DNA of 32,715 bases from Thermoguttaceae bacterium (GCA_017550965.1 JAFZNK010000050.1:1-32715), one strand, 5' to 3'. Shown: positions 17,389 through 26,783, numbered from the stretch's first letter. Notes: generated from the sequence alone by a model not told the origin. Made by a program: numbers and translations.

Positions 17389-18609
17389 ATGAATAAGACT
17401 AAGAAACTTTCTCGTCGTACGTTTTTGAGCGTCGCCGCAACGAGTACGCTTCCGATGCTCGTTCCGGGTAGCGTTCTTGGAAAAGACGGCTTCTTTCCGC
17501 CCAGTGAAACGATCAACGTCGGATTGATCGGCTGGGGCACGCGACGCAGCAACATCGGTTCGCGTCCCGGCTCGCGCTTCATCGCGGTCTGCGACATCGA
17601 TACGCGCCGCATTCCCGCCGAGATGGACGGTCATCCGGTCAAGGGATTCCAATACTATCAGGAAATGTACGATATGCCCGATCTGGACGTCGTTTCGATA
17701 GCGGCGCCGGATCATTGGCATACGCGCATGACGATTGACGCGTGCAAGGCGGGCAAAGACGTCTATTGCGAAAAACCGCTGACGTTCACGCTGATGGAAA
17801 GCCGTCAAATCGTCGCGGCCGCGCGAAAATACGACAAGGTCGTGTCAAGTGGATCGCAGCGCGTTATGGAAGATTACGGCCGATATCTTGCGCCGATTAT
17901 CATGTCCGGAGCGATCGGCGAAGTAAAAGAAATCTACGCAAACTGCGCCGGCGCGCCTTCCGAACGAACCTACGATCCTGAACCCTGCCCCCCTGAAGTC
18001 GACTGGGACGCGTGGGTTGGACAAGCTCCCTATTTCGAGTACAGCAGACGCGCGATCGATCCGATGACGTGGCGATTCAATTCGGCGTTTGGCACCGGCG
18101 GTCTTGGCGACTGGGGCGGCCACAACTTTGGCGGCGCGCTCTATTCGTGCGGTATGGATCACGTCGCGCCTAAAAAGGTCTTTGCGCCCAACACCGATCG
18201 TAATCCGTTTAACGGCGTTAAGATTGAGATGGAAAATGGCGTCAACTTCTATCATGGCGATTATCCTGGCGCGGGCAGCAACATCACGATCGTCGGCACC
18301 GAAGGCGTTTACATTTTCGGAAAGACAAAGGATATTCACGCGCTCCACGCCGTCGACGTTCGACGTTATAGCGGCGGAGCCGATAACATTGCCGACGACT
18401 TCCTCTACTGCGTCCGCCATCGAACTCGACCTTTCCAAGACGTGTTTTATGGAGCAAACGTTTCCGACTATGGTCACATGTGCATCATCGCGTATAAACT
18501 TCAGCGCGACCTCGTTTGGGACAAAGATAAGATGGAGTTCGAAAACGATCGCGAAGCGACCGCTATGGTTTCTAAAATTCAACGCGCGCCCTATCAAATT
18601 GAGGTGTGA
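17389..18609 (+). CDS. Tat-exported Gfo/Idh/MocA family oxidoreductase-like protein
   Basis: The 406-residue product begins with a twin-arginine signal (LSRRTFLSVAATSTL) so it should be exported folded, with bound nucleotide. The Rossmann domain starts INVGLIGWGTRR; the family signature EKP lies at 128-130 (Lys129 being the usual catalytic lysine), followed by the Gfo/Idh/MocA C-terminal alpha/beta domain with WDAWVGQAP and GDWGGHNFGG, typical of planctomycete members. Such proteins oxidise or reduce sugars and polyols with NAD(P), or carry out NAD-recycling eliminations of glycosidic bonds. ATG 17389 has AGGA at 17375-17378, 10 nt upstream; TTG 17380 is the alternative. It lies in the exported carbohydrate block. 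Substrate unknown. Confidence 0.9.
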   Translation: MNKTKKLSRRTFLSVAATSTLPMLVPGSVLGKDGFFPPSETINVGLIGWGTRRSNIGSRPGSRFIAVCDIDTRRIPAEMDGHPVKGFQYYQEMYDMPDLDVVSIAAPDHWHTRMTIDACKAGKDVYCEKPLTFTLMESRQIVAAARKYDKVVSSGSQRVMEDYGRYLAPIIMSGAIGEVKEIYANCAGAPSERTYDPEPCPPEVDWDAWVGQAPYFEYSRRAIDPMTWRFNSAFGTGGLGDWGGHNFGGALYSCGMDHVAPKKVFAPNTDRNPFNGVKIEMENGVNFYHGDYPGAGSNITIVGTEGVYIFGKTKDIHALHAVDVRRYSGGADNIADDFLYCVRHRTRPFQDVFYGANVSDYGHMCIIAYKLQRDLVWDKDKMEFENDREATAMVSKIQRAPYQIEV

Positions 18610-18691
18610 GCGCATTATAGTTTCAAACGCGGTTTAACAACATAGTTGAATATCATCATCAATTAAGGACGAACAATAAGGTTTAGTTCCC

Positions 18692-20455
18692 ATGAAAAAA
18701 TATACGATAGTTTTAGCGATCGCCCTCGCTACGTGGTCGACCTGTCTCATGGCGGCGGATTTCGGCGATCTTTTAGAAAGATTGAACTCGCGCGACTTTA
18801 CGTTAGAACGCGACGTCGTTACCGGTCGCGGCGGCGTTTACGTTGGCGAACTGGTCAACCCGCACTCGGAAACTCCTATGTTCAAAGCGCGCGACGAATT
18901 CCGCGCAAAAATGTCGGAAGCGCAGGCCGCTAACGACGAGGCGGCTCTCGACGAACTTTGCGATTTCATTATCGACGCGATGAAGGCGGACGTCAGCGAC
19001 GAAGTTAAAGTTTGGCTATTGGAACAACTTGGTTATATTGGCACGGATAAAAACGTTCCCGCCGTCGCCGAATTGTTAAAATCGCCGAGTCAGCGCATTG
19101 TCGACGGCGCCGCCGTCGCGTTGGGTAAGATTCCCGGCGACGCGGCGTTGAAAGCCTTGCAAGACAATAAAGACGTCCCGGCAGCTGCGGCGGCGTTGAC
19201 ATGTCGACTCACAGCTCCCATCCCGCGCGATAGCGTCGAAGGAATCTTTCCCTTAAAAATAGGAAAAGCGTCTGACGAAGACGTTGACGCCTGGCTCGCC
19301 AAATTTGACGATCTCGACGACTGGGCCAAAGAAGAAACGCTTGCCGGTTTGACCGCCCGCGACAACAAAAAATATCGTAAATACGCGCTTAAGGCGTTGA
19401 ATTCCGAGTCCCCTGACCTTCAAAAGGCCGGTTTCCTCGCCCTTGAAAAGATGGCGACTGCCGAAGACGTCGACGTGTTCGTCAAGCGTTTGGCGACTGA
19501 TCGCGATCTTACGATCCGTATTTGCGCCTTTGTCGTGGCGGACGGATTTGACGACGCTCTTCTTAAGGCTCTCGACGCGTCACAGGACGCGCAGCAATTC
19601 AAAGACCTTGCGACAATTCTTTCCAATCGCTCAGTTGACGTTCGTCCTCGTATTTTCGAAAAGACGACCGCCGCCAATTGCCCAGATCGTTTGACGCTTC
19701 TGCAACGCGCTCGCGAAATTTCGACTCCCGACGACGTTCCTTCCTTTGTCGCGTCGATTGTTCAAATGCAACGCGGCAAAGATCGCGACGCGGCTGAAAA
19801 TCTCGTCGCCTCCCTTTGTAACAAAGACGCTTCGCCGATTCTTGCGATGATTGGTCAAGTTCCAACGGAATATAACGAGGTTCTCTACACGCTTTCCGCG
19901 CGGACGGGCGGCGAGGTTGCTAAAGGCGCGATCGAAAAATTACTCGCTTCTTCGAACGACGCTGAAAAAGCGTTGGGATTGCGCGTTTTGAACGTTTGGG
20001 CGGACGGAACGTTTGCCGCCGAAATGGAAGAACTTCTCGATTCCGGAAAACTCAGCGCGGATCAGAAAGTCGCGCTTCTTCGTTCGTTTATTCGTACGAT
20101 TTCCCTTCCCGACGATCAAATCGGAATTGAAATTTCTCGCGACGGGAAACTGGAAAAACTTCAAAAAGCGTATAAGATTGCGACGCGTCCTGACGAAAAA
20201 GCGCTCGTTCTTTCGCGTTTGGCGGCTAACCGCAATGAAAACTCTTTCAAATTCGCGATTGAGTGCGCCGACGAGAAAGACGAAAAGGTCGCCGCCGCCG
20301 CTCATAAGGCGATTGCCGACCACGTTCACGACACCGTCCTTCGTAAGCAGTTCCCCGAACTTGCCGAAAAAGGCGTCGAGATCGTCTTGCGCGATAGCAA
20401 AGACCAGGCTCTCATTGATCGCGTCAAGATTTACAAAGGTCGTATGGATCAATGA
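18692..20455 (+). CDS. secreted HEAT-repeat protein
   Basis: The 587-residue product has a signal peptide (MKKYTIVLAIALATWSTCLMAA). From about residue 105 it is built of paired helices with the spacing of HEAT repeats (for example EVKVWLLEQLGYIGTDKNVPAVAELL and QRIVDGAAVALGKIPG), continuing with breaks to the C-terminus. It is acidic and lysine-rich. No enzyme motif is seen, so a scaffold or adaptor role in the periplasm is the likeliest reading. Planctomycetes commonly encode such proteins beside Gfo/Idh/MocA and sugar-degrading genes. A strong terminator follows at 20492-20540, closing this unit. Confidence 0.82.
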   Translation: MKKYTIVLAIALATWSTCLMAADFGDLLERLNSRDFTLERDVVTGRGGVYVGELVNPHSETPMFKARDEFRAKMSEAQAANDEAALDELCDFIIDAMKADVSDEVKVWLLEQLGYIGTDKNVPAVAELLKSPSQRIVDGAAVALGKIPGDAALKALQDNKDVPAAAAALTCRLTAPIPRDSVEGIFPLKIGKASDEDVDAWLAKFDDLDDWAKEETLAGLTARDNKKYRKYALKALNSESPDLQKAGFLALEKMATAEDVDVFVKRLATDRDLTIRICAFVVADGFDDALLKALDASQDAQQFKDLATILSNRSVDVRPRIFEKTTAANCPDRLTLLQRAREISTPDDVPSFVASIVQMQRGKDRDAAENLVASLCNKDASPILAMIGQVPTEYNEVLYTLSARTGGEVAKGAIEKLLASSNDAEKALGLRVLNVWADGTFAAEMEELLDSGKLSADQKVALLRSFIRTISLPDDQIGIEISRDGKLEKLQKAYKIATRPDEKALVLSRLAANRNENSFKFAIECADEKDEKVAAAAHKAIADHVHDTVLRKQFPELAEKGVEIVLRDSKDQALIDRVKIYKGRMDQ

Positions 20456-20491
20456 TCCCACGGTAATGAACCAAACGACGGTTCTTTAAAA

Positions 20492-20540
20492 AACGCTCGC
20501 GTTGCGGCGCGTTGTTTGCGACGCGGGCGTTTTCTTTTTT
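20492..20540 (+). terminator. intrinsic terminator after the HEAT gene
   Basis: AACGCTCGCGTTGC (20492-20505) pairs with GCGACGCGGGCGTT (20518-20531) over 14 positions with two G-U pairs; loop of 12 nt; tail TTCTTTTTT (20532-20540). Confidence 0.88.
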
Positions 20541-20570
20541 ATCAAATGAAATAATCGTTTCAGGACGTTT

Positions 20571-21692
20571 ATGTTTTATCGCAATTCTACCAAAAAAATT
20601 TTCGCGTTTATTGTTGCGTCAACGGCGTTATTTTGGGTTTACGATCGTTCTTTCAGCGCGGAAACAACCCAATACGGCGCCGTCGTTATCTGCGCGGCCA
20701 TCCAGGAGAAAGACCCGGCGACTGTTTTGCCGAACGTTGTTTTTTCCAAAGCCGATCAGGAGATCGGCTGGAAGCTTGTTAACGGCGAAGCCTATTCCGG
20801 GGTTGATTCTCATCGTTTCTTCTTGACCGTCGAGGCGCCAAAAGCAGGTGTGGAACCGCCGACGATCGACGTCGTTTGGCCGGGCGTCAATATTGAGCGC
20901 GTCGTTGGAGCCAAGGGCGATTATGAAATCGTCGAGAACGGCGTTCGTTTCGCTCCCGGAAAGGCAAAAGCTCCAACCGGTTCATTTACCGAGGCGTCTT
21001 TTGGAGCCGTTCGACTAGGCGTGTTTCACAATTGGGACGTGCGACGTTGCGGCCCATATCGGGACGGACCTTATCCTTACGAAGAAATCAAAGCGCAACT
21101 TAATTATATGCTTGCGGCTCTTGAAGTTTGTCGCGCTTACGGTTGGACGGAAACGGACAAGCCGGACTTTGTCGATCATATTAATCTTTACGGATTCGAA
21201 ACGCTCTTTACCAACGGACATCGCGACTTCCCGCCTCATTTCCATATCATGCTCGCGTGGGACGGCTGGGCGGCGGCGAATGTCGGCCACTATCTTCTGG
21301 ATTCTAAGGGGAATATTGTAAAGAATTCGTACTGGATACTGCATGAAGACGTCGAAAAACCGCATCTGCCCGGCGACGTTAGTCGTTATACGGACAAAAC
21401 GTCCCGCGACGTCTTTGACACGGTTATTTTACCGGACGGTTCTGGTTTGACCTTCTCAAAAGTCGGCGCCTCCAAAGAATATCTGCTTCGCGCAGGCAAA
21501 CAGGGCGCGCCGGAATCGGTTGACGTTTTGGAACGAGCGACGAATTCGTCTGACGAATGGAAGAAACTCTGCGAAGTTGTCGCGTTCGACGACGTCGAAC
21601 ACGGAAAATTCAGTTCCAAAGCCGTTTATACCGACGGTTCTGTCCAAACGGTAGAATTCGAATACGATCCCGATACGGGCGCCAAACGCTGA
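20571..21692 (+). CDS. secreted protein of unknown function with a His-rich motif
   Basis: I do not recognise the family. The 373-residue product has an N-terminal hydrophobic segment (KKIFAFIVASTALFWVY) ending in RSFSA, a probable signal peptide. Residues ~30-130 read as beta strands. The middle is more helical (EEIKAQLNYMLAALEVCRAYGW) and leads to NGHRDFPPHFHIMLAWDGW with His217, His223 and His225, then GHYLLDSKGNIV. A cluster of His, Asp and Trp on a beta edge could bind a metal or a sugar, but that is inference. AGGA at 20562-20565 is 5 nt before the ATG. It follows a strong terminator, so it starts a new unit that may run on into the acetyl esterase and GH127 genes. Confidence 0.7.
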   Translation: MFYRNSTKKIFAFIVASTALFWVYDRSFSAETTQYGAVVICAAIQEKDPATVLPNVVFSKADQEIGWKLVNGEAYSGVDSHRFFLTVEAPKAGVEPPTIDVVWPGVNIERVVGAKGDYEIVENGVRFAPGKAKAPTGSFTEASFGAVRLGVFHNWDVRRCGPYRDGPYPYEEIKAQLNYMLAALEVCRAYGWTETDKPDFVDHINLYGFETLFTNGHRDFPPHFHIMLAWDGWAAANVGHYLLDSKGNIVKNSYWILHEDVEKPHLPGDVSRYTDKTSRDVFDTVILPDGSGLTFSKVGASKEYLLRAGKQGAPESVDVLERATNSSDEWKKLCEVVAFDDVEHGKFSSKAVYTDGSVQTVEFEYDPDTGAKR

Positions 21693-21750
21693 CGCTTCGA
21701 TGCCTGGAACAATCGATCATTCTTTTAAGCAATCAACATAAGGCCTTAAA

Positions 21751-23079
21751 ATGAAAAAAGTATTTATCCGACGAGAAACGTTAATCAGATTCGCTCTGAC
21801 TTTATTTCTCCTTGCGTTTGCCGTTTCGGGCGTTACCGCACAGGAAGCGATCACGTTTCAGTTCAATCACGAAACGCAAGTCTACGCCGTTAACGAACAA
21901 GCGGAATGTTCTATTTCCGTGACCGATAAAGACGGCGCGCTTGTAGACTCAGGAACATTGACCGTCGTTTTAACAAACGACGGTCGCGATCAGCTCGCCG
22001 AACCGCAAACTTTTGACTTGTCGAAAGACAATCCAGCGACAATCAAAACGACGCTTTCCGTTCCCGGTTTCCTGCAAATTAACGCGAAAGCTCAATCTGC
22101 GGACAATCAAAAATCGAGTTCTAAATTAGCGGGACTTGCGTTTGATCCCGACAAAATTGAACCAGGTCTTCCTAAACCTGACGATTTTGACGAATTCTGG
22201 GCGAAGGGCAAAGAGGAAGTTCGAAAGATTCCAATCGATTTACAACAGACAATAATCGATTCTCTCTCCAACGAAAAGCGCGACGTCTATTCCGTTAATT
22301 TCGCTACGGTTAACGACCAACGCGTTTATGGCTATCTCAGCGTTCCAAAAGGGGGCGAAAGTCCTTATCCGACTCTTGTCAACGTACCCGGCGCCGGTCC
22401 GGGCGTCGGCCCGGAAGCGTGGCTTGCCGATCAGGGATTTGTCGTTTTGAACATGAACGTCTTCCCGTACGAATGTCCCTTGGACGGCAACGAACGTCAA
22501 AAAATTTATGACGAATATAATAAAGAGCTTGGAATGCGCTATTGCTACTATAACGGAGCCGATCGCGATTCTTATTTCTTCCGCGCCGCGTACTTGGGTA
22601 TCGACCGCGCTGTCGACTGGCTTGCCGAGCAGGATTACGTCGACACGACGCGCATGGGGTACTACGGCACTAGCCAAGGAGGCGCGTCGGCGCTCATCCT
22701 TGGCGGCTTGAACAAGCACTTTTGCGCTATTCTCTCGTCTGTTCCGGCTCTGTGTGATCATTCGGGCTTACTCAAGGGACGTTCTCCAGGTTGGCCGCGT
22801 CTTGTCGACTTTTACAAAGGCGACGAAAAAGTTCTGGAAGCGTCGCGTTACCTCGACGGAGTCAATTTTGCACGTAACATCGACGCCGCGACAATCGACA
22901 TAACAGTAGGCTTCATCGACGTGACCTGCAGTCCAAGTTCCGTCTACTCCGCCTTTAACGTCGTTCCCTCCGAGAAGAAGGCGATTTATCACGAGACTCA
23001 GCTCGGGCACCAGAACGGCGAACAGTATAAACAGGCGTTCCAACGACTGTTGGAACGAGTCAAGAACAACGGTCGTTAA
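21751..23079 (+). CDS. secreted acetyl (xylan) esterase, CE7/AXE1-like alpha/beta hydrolase
   Basis: The 442-residue product has a signal peptide ending SGVTA near residue 30. Residues ~31-130 form a beta-sandwich domain. The alpha/beta-hydrolase domain follows (LPKPDDFDEFWAKG, the entry typical of AXE1 proteins; VNVPGAGPG, the oxyanion loop region), with YGTSQGG giving nucleophile Ser308, GFIDVTC giving Asp390 and QLGHQNG giving His420: a complete triad with the CE7 spacing. CE7 enzymes remove acetyl groups from xylan side chains, oligosaccharides or small esters. AAGG at 21740-21743 lies 7 nt before the ATG. It precedes a GH127 gene, fitting removal of acetyl decorations before side-chain cleavage. 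Confidence 0.87.
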   Translation: MKKVFIRRETLIRFALTLFLLAFAVSGVTAQEAITFQFNHETQVYAVNEQAECSISVTDKDGALVDSGTLTVVLTNDGRDQLAEPQTFDLSKDNPATIKTTLSVPGFLQINAKAQSADNQKSSSKLAGLAFDPDKIEPGLPKPDDFDEFWAKGKEEVRKIPIDLQQTIIDSLSNEKRDVYSVNFATVNDQRVYGYLSVPKGGESPYPTLVNVPGAGPGVGPEAWLADQGFVVLNMNVFPYECPLDGNERQKIYDEYNKELGMRYCYYNGADRDSYFFRAAYLGIDRAVDWLAEQDYVDTTRMGYYGTSQGGASALILGGLNKHFCAILSSVPALCDHSGLLKGRSPGWPRLVDFYKGDEKVLEASRYLDGVNFARNIDAATIDITVGFIDVTCSPSSVYSAFNVVPSEKKAIYHETQLGHQNGEQYKQAFQRLLERVKNNGR

Positions 23080-23111
23080 AACAACCCCGTTTTGTGCAAC
23101 ATTAATCAATT

Positions 23112-23138
23112 GATCGCGAGAACTGTTTCCCCGCGATC
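23112..23138 (+). terminator. hairpin between the CE7 and GH127 genes, possible weak terminator
   Basis: GATCGCG (23112-23118) and CGCGATC (23132-23138) form a perfect 7-bp stem with a 13-nt loop, followed by GTTTCCTTT. It lies just before the GH127 start, where no clear ribosome binding site is seen, so it may instead shape the leader. Confidence 0.35.
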
Positions 23139-23165
23139 GTTTCCTTTAACATGATTGTTATCCCT

Positions 23166-25238
23166 ATGAAAACATTGGCATTACTGACTTCCGTCGCGGT
23201 TTTAGCTTTTGCCGCGACCTGCTCCGCCGCCGACGTTACGGCGACTTGCGTCGATCGCCCTAATGAGAACGCAACCAACGCTCATTATTTAGCGAATAGA
23301 GCGCCCCTGACTCCTTCTCCGTTCCTTAAACTCCCTCTCGGTGCTGTCGAAGCGAACGGCTGGCTTGGTCGTTACCTTGAATTACAACGCGACGGTCTTT
23401 CCGGAAAGCTTGGCGAATTGAGCAAATGGCTCGAGAAGAAAGACAACGCCTGGCTTCGTGAAGGAGGCAAATATGGTTGGGAAGAACTTCCCTACTGGCT
23501 GCGCGGCTATGTGGATCTCGCCTATTTGCTTAAAGACGAAGCGATGATTGCCGAAGCAAAAATATGGATTGAGGCAATTTTGGCGAGTCAACGCGAAGAC
23601 GGTTACTTTGGTCCGGCAAACCCAGACGGCGAAAAGGGATGCGACTTGTGGCCGAACATGCTTGTTTTATTCTTAATGCAATCGTATTACGAATACACGG
23701 GCGACGAACGAGTCATTGACTTTATGTCTCGTTACTTCGATTGGATCGCGATGTATCCCGAGCAGAAGTTTTTGAAGACGTACTGGGAAAACAGCCGCGC
23801 GGGCGACCTTCTTTTCAGTTGCTTCTGGCTTTACAACATAACCGGCAACGAAACGTTGTTGACGGTCGCCAAAAAAATCAACGCGAACACGGCAAACTGG
23901 AAGCAGGAATCGACGCTCCCGAACTGGCATAACGTTAATATCGCTCAGTGTTTCCGTCAACCGGCGACTTGGTGGATGCTTTCGAAAGACGAAGCGGACA
24001 AATTCGCCACGTATAACGACTTTTGGCTTATTCGCGCGTGTTTTGGTCAAGTTCCCGGCGGCATGTGGGGCGGCGACGAAAATTCTCGCGTCGGCTATGT
24101 CGATCCACGACAGGGCGTCGAAACGTGCGGTATCTTTGAGCAGATGACGAGCGATATGATTCTTTTCCGTATAACCGGGGATCTTTCATGGGTCGACCAT
24201 TGCGAAGACGTCGCGTTTAATACGGCTCCCGCCGCCGTTATGCCTAATTTCAGAGCGTTGCGTTATATCACCTGCCCGAACCAGCCGATTTCCGATTCGA
24301 AAAATCACAGCCCCGGCATTGACAACGCCGGTCCGTTCATGGCAATGAACCCGTTCAGCAGTCGTTGTTGTCAACACAACCATACGCACGGCTGGCCGTA
24401 TTATATCGAAAACATGTGGACGGCGACGCCCGACGGCGGACTTGCGGCGACGTTGTACGGAGCTTCTAAAGTTAACGCAAAAGTCGGCTCTGGAGAGGGT
24501 GTTCTAGTTACGCTGACGGAAACGACCAATTATCCGTTTGACGACGTTATAAATATCGCCGTTTCTCTTCCGGAAAACGTTAAGTCTGTCGCGTTCCCGT
24601 TATACGTTCGCGTTCCCAAATGGAGTTTAGAACCTTCGGTAACGTTGAACGACTCGCCCGTCGCTTTTGCAGCCGGAACTAAACCTGAACCTCAAAAATG
24701 GCTCCGAATTGAGCGCGAATGGAAAAACGGGGACAAGATTGCCGCAACGTTCCCGTCTAAGGCTTCTTTCCGCAAATGGGATCAAAATAAAGGTTGCGTA
24801 AGCATTGATTTCGGTCCTTTGACCTATTCGTTAAAGATCAAAGAACGATACGTTAAAATGGACGGACGCAAAGTCGCAATGGGCGATTCTGGTTGGCAAG
24901 CTGGAGCCAAACAGGAGGATTGGCCTTCTTACGACATTCTCCCCGATTCCGAGTGGAATTACGGTTTGCTTGATCCGGCGAAACAGGATCTTTCGAAAGT
25001 CGAAATTATCAAGCGAGATTGGCCGGAGGACAATTTCCCGTGGACTGTTGATTCCGTTCCCTATTCGATCAAATTGCCCGGCAGACAGATCCCGAGTTGG
25101 AAAATTGACGAATATGGACTTTGCGCGCCTGTTCCGTTTAGCCCGGCAAAAACGGACTGTCCCGTCAAGGAATTGGAACTCGTTCCGATGGGCGCGGCAC
25201 GGCTGAGAATTTCCGCGTTTCCCGTGGTTGAAGAATAA
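23166..25238 (+). CDS. secreted GH127 (DUF1680) beta-L-arabinofuranosidase-like enzyme
   Basis: The 690-residue product has a signal peptide (MKTLALLTSVAVLAFAATCSA). An alpha/alpha barrel with Trp-rich helices (YWLRGYVDLAYLL, SQREDGYFGP) is followed by beta domains. The GH127 active site can be read: VETCG gives Glu319 and Cys321, RCCQHN gives Cys401 and Cys402, and Glu305 precedes them. In the family's reference enzyme HypBA1 a Glu-x-Cys and a Cys-Cys pair about 80 residues apart bind Zn2+ and supply the cysteine nucleophile; the spacing here is the same within a few residues. So the zinc/cysteine mechanism is likely intact, with Cys401 as nucleophile. The family removes L-arabinofuranose and other sugars from plant glycoproteins and pectins. 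ATG 23166 starts a normal signal peptide; ATG 23151 would add five residues; neither has a clear Shine-Dalgarno. Confidence 0.88.
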   Translation: MKTLALLTSVAVLAFAATCSAADVTATCVDRPNENATNAHYLANRAPLTPSPFLKLPLGAVEANGWLGRYLELQRDGLSGKLGELSKWLEKKDNAWLREGGKYGWEELPYWLRGYVDLAYLLKDEAMIAEAKIWIEAILASQREDGYFGPANPDGEKGCDLWPNMLVLFLMQSYYEYTGDERVIDFMSRYFDWIAMYPEQKFLKTYWENSRAGDLLFSCFWLYNITGNETLLTVAKKINANTANWKQESTLPNWHNVNIAQCFRQPATWWMLSKDEADKFATYNDFWLIRACFGQVPGGMWGGDENSRVGYVDPRQGVETCGIFEQMTSDMILFRITGDLSWVDHCEDVAFNTAPAAVMPNFRALRYITCPNQPISDSKNHSPGIDNAGPFMAMNPFSSRCCQHNHTHGWPYYIENMWTATPDGGLAATLYGASKVNAKVGSGEGVLVTLTETTNYPFDDVINIAVSLPENVKSVAFPLYVRVPKWSLEPSVTLNDSPVAFAAGTKPEPQKWLRIEREWKNGDKIAATFPSKASFRKWDQNKGCVSIDFGPLTYSLKIKERYVKMDGRKVAMGDSGWQAGAKQEDWPSYDILPDSEWNYGLLDPAKQDLSKVEIIKRDWPEDNFPWTVDSVPYSIKLPGRQIPSWKIDEYGLCAPVPFSPAKTDCPVKELELVPMGAARLRISAFPVVEE

Positions 25239-25270
25239 CTCAAAGCGCTTATACAACTGAGCTAGTTAAA

Positions 25271-25320
25271 AAGGGTTGGAATTAACGTTCTCCGTTGATT
25301 CCAACCCTTCGTTTTTTTTT
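25271..25320. terminator. bidirectional intrinsic terminator between GH127 and the purine permease
   Basis: AAGGGTTGGAAT (25271-25282) pairs perfectly with ATTCCAACCCTT (25298-25309) around a 15-nt loop. The plus strand continues CG then nine T's (25312-25320); on the minus strand the stem runs into TTTTT from the A's at 25268-25272. It serves both converging genes. Confidence 0.92.
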
Positions 25321-26783
25321 CAGATAAAGAAATATTTGGCCGCAAACAGAACGGATAAAACATACATCAGCGGACTGATCTTTTGACGCTGTCCGCTGAC
25401 TAAGTTAATAACCGTCCAAAGAATAAAACTGATCGCGATCCCCTCGGAAATGCTGTAAGCGAGCGGGATGACAATCGTCGCTATAAAAGCCGGAGCCGCT
25501 TCAGAAACGTCGTCAAAATTCAGTTTACTTAAGGGCGTAATCATCAGGAATCCAACGTAAATTAGCGCCGCTCCGGAAACAAAACTGGGCAACGCCAAAA
25601 AAACCGGCGCGAATAAAAGCGATATCAAAAATAGAAACGCCGCCGTTAACGCCGTTAGTCCGGTGCGTCCCCCGACGGCTATCCCCGTGTACGATTCGAT
25701 ATAAGTGGTAGTCGTCGAGGTCCCCAACGCGCCGCCGCAAGCGGTAGCAAACGCGTCCGCGAACAATATTGACTTTATTCTGGGTATTTTCCCTTTTTCA
25801 TCGTACATATTCTCTTTTGTGGCTACAGCGATCACCGTGCCGATTGTGTCGAAGAAATCGACAAAAAGTAGCGCGAACAAAACGAGAAGGATATTTATTG
25901 AGAACAACAGTTCCCATCCCGTTTCTCCTCCTTTTCCCGTCCAGGCATTGACATTAAACGCTGCGAAACAGACTTCTTTAAAGCCGTTTTTAAGTTCTTG
26001 CGTTTGAGCGTTAAGATCAAACGACGGGATTACGGAATAAAAACCGTTAGCCGGGTCCGGTTGATACAGTCCGATCAATTGAGCGATTACGGAAAAGCCC
26101 CATGTTCCAATCATTCCCCAAAACAACGCTCCAAAGATTTTTTTATGGGACAAAACCGTTATTAAAACGATTCCAATGATCGCAAGAATAACCGCCGCTC
26201 CGGAAGTATGAATTGTTGAGGAATCAAATGAAAGGAACGTCGTCAGCGTCGAGTCGCTATGGACGATAATATGCGCGTTTTGTAAACCGATGTAGGCGAG
26301 GAAAACGCCTATTCCGGATCCGACTCCAATTTTTAACGATTGGGGTATTGCGTCGACGACTTTTTCACGCGCCCTTGCCAGGGTAAGCGCGATGAAGATC
26401 AAACCTTCGAGAAAGACGGCAAACAGGGCAAATTGCCACGAATAGCCCATGCCTAAGACAATCGAAAAAGCGAAGTAGGCGTTTAATCCCATGCCTGGAG
26501 CCAGAACCAACGGGTAGTTTGCCATAAACGCCATGACGGCTGTTCCTATGAAAGCCGCCAACACCGTCGCAACAAAAACGCCTGACGGCGGCATTCCCGC
26601 TTGACCAAGTAAAGAGGGATTGACGGCTAAAATATACGCCATCGACAAAAAAGTCGTCAAACCGGCAAATAATTCAACTCGTTTCGTCGTATTGTTTTCG
26701 CGTAAATGGAACAATCTTTCCAGCGCTCCGTCCTTTGTTTGGGACTCGCCTTTATTAGGTTTTTCATTGAGCTCAGTCGTCAT
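25320..26783 (-). CDS. NCS2/AzgA-type purine permease
   Basis: This 487-residue integral membrane protein has a hydrophilic N-terminus of ~38 residues and then 12-14 membrane segments. Family signatures are clear: NPSLLGQAGMP, APGMGLNAYF, GIGVFLAYIGLQNA, and the long block from ATKENMYDE through GTSTTTTYIES to GGRTGLTAL. Members of the AzgA branch import adenine, guanine or hypoxanthine with protons. Which purine cannot be told. The ATG at 26781-26783 has only a purine-rich GAAAAGAAAG upstream. The gene is 119 nt after cysA on the same strand, with a hairpin between, so it is probably a separate unit. The stop codon overlaps the end of the bidirectional terminator's T-tract. Confidence 0.93.
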   Translation of the reverse strand: MTTELNEKPNKGESQTKDGALERLFHLRENNTTKRVELFAGLTTFLSMAYILAVNPSLLGQAGMPPSGVFVATVLAAFIGTAVMAFMANYPLVLAPGMGLNAYFAFSIVLGMGYSWQFALFAVFLEGLIFIALTLARAREKVVDAIPQSLKIGVGSGIGVFLAYIGLQNAHIIVHSDSTLTTFLSFDSSTIHTSGAAVILAIIGIVLITVLSHKKIFGALFWGMIGTWGFSVIAQLIGLYQPDPANGFYSVIPSFDLNAQTQELKNGFKEVCFAAFNVNAWTGKGGETGWELLFSINILLVLFALLFVDFFDTIGTVIAVATKENMYDEKGKIPRIKSILFADAFATACGGALGTSTTTTYIESYTGIAVGGRTGLTALTAAFLFLISLLFAPVFLALPSFVSGAALIYVGFLMITPLSKLNFDDVSEAAPAFIATIVIPLAYSISEGIAISFILWTVINLVSGQRQKISPLMYVLSVLFAAKYFFI

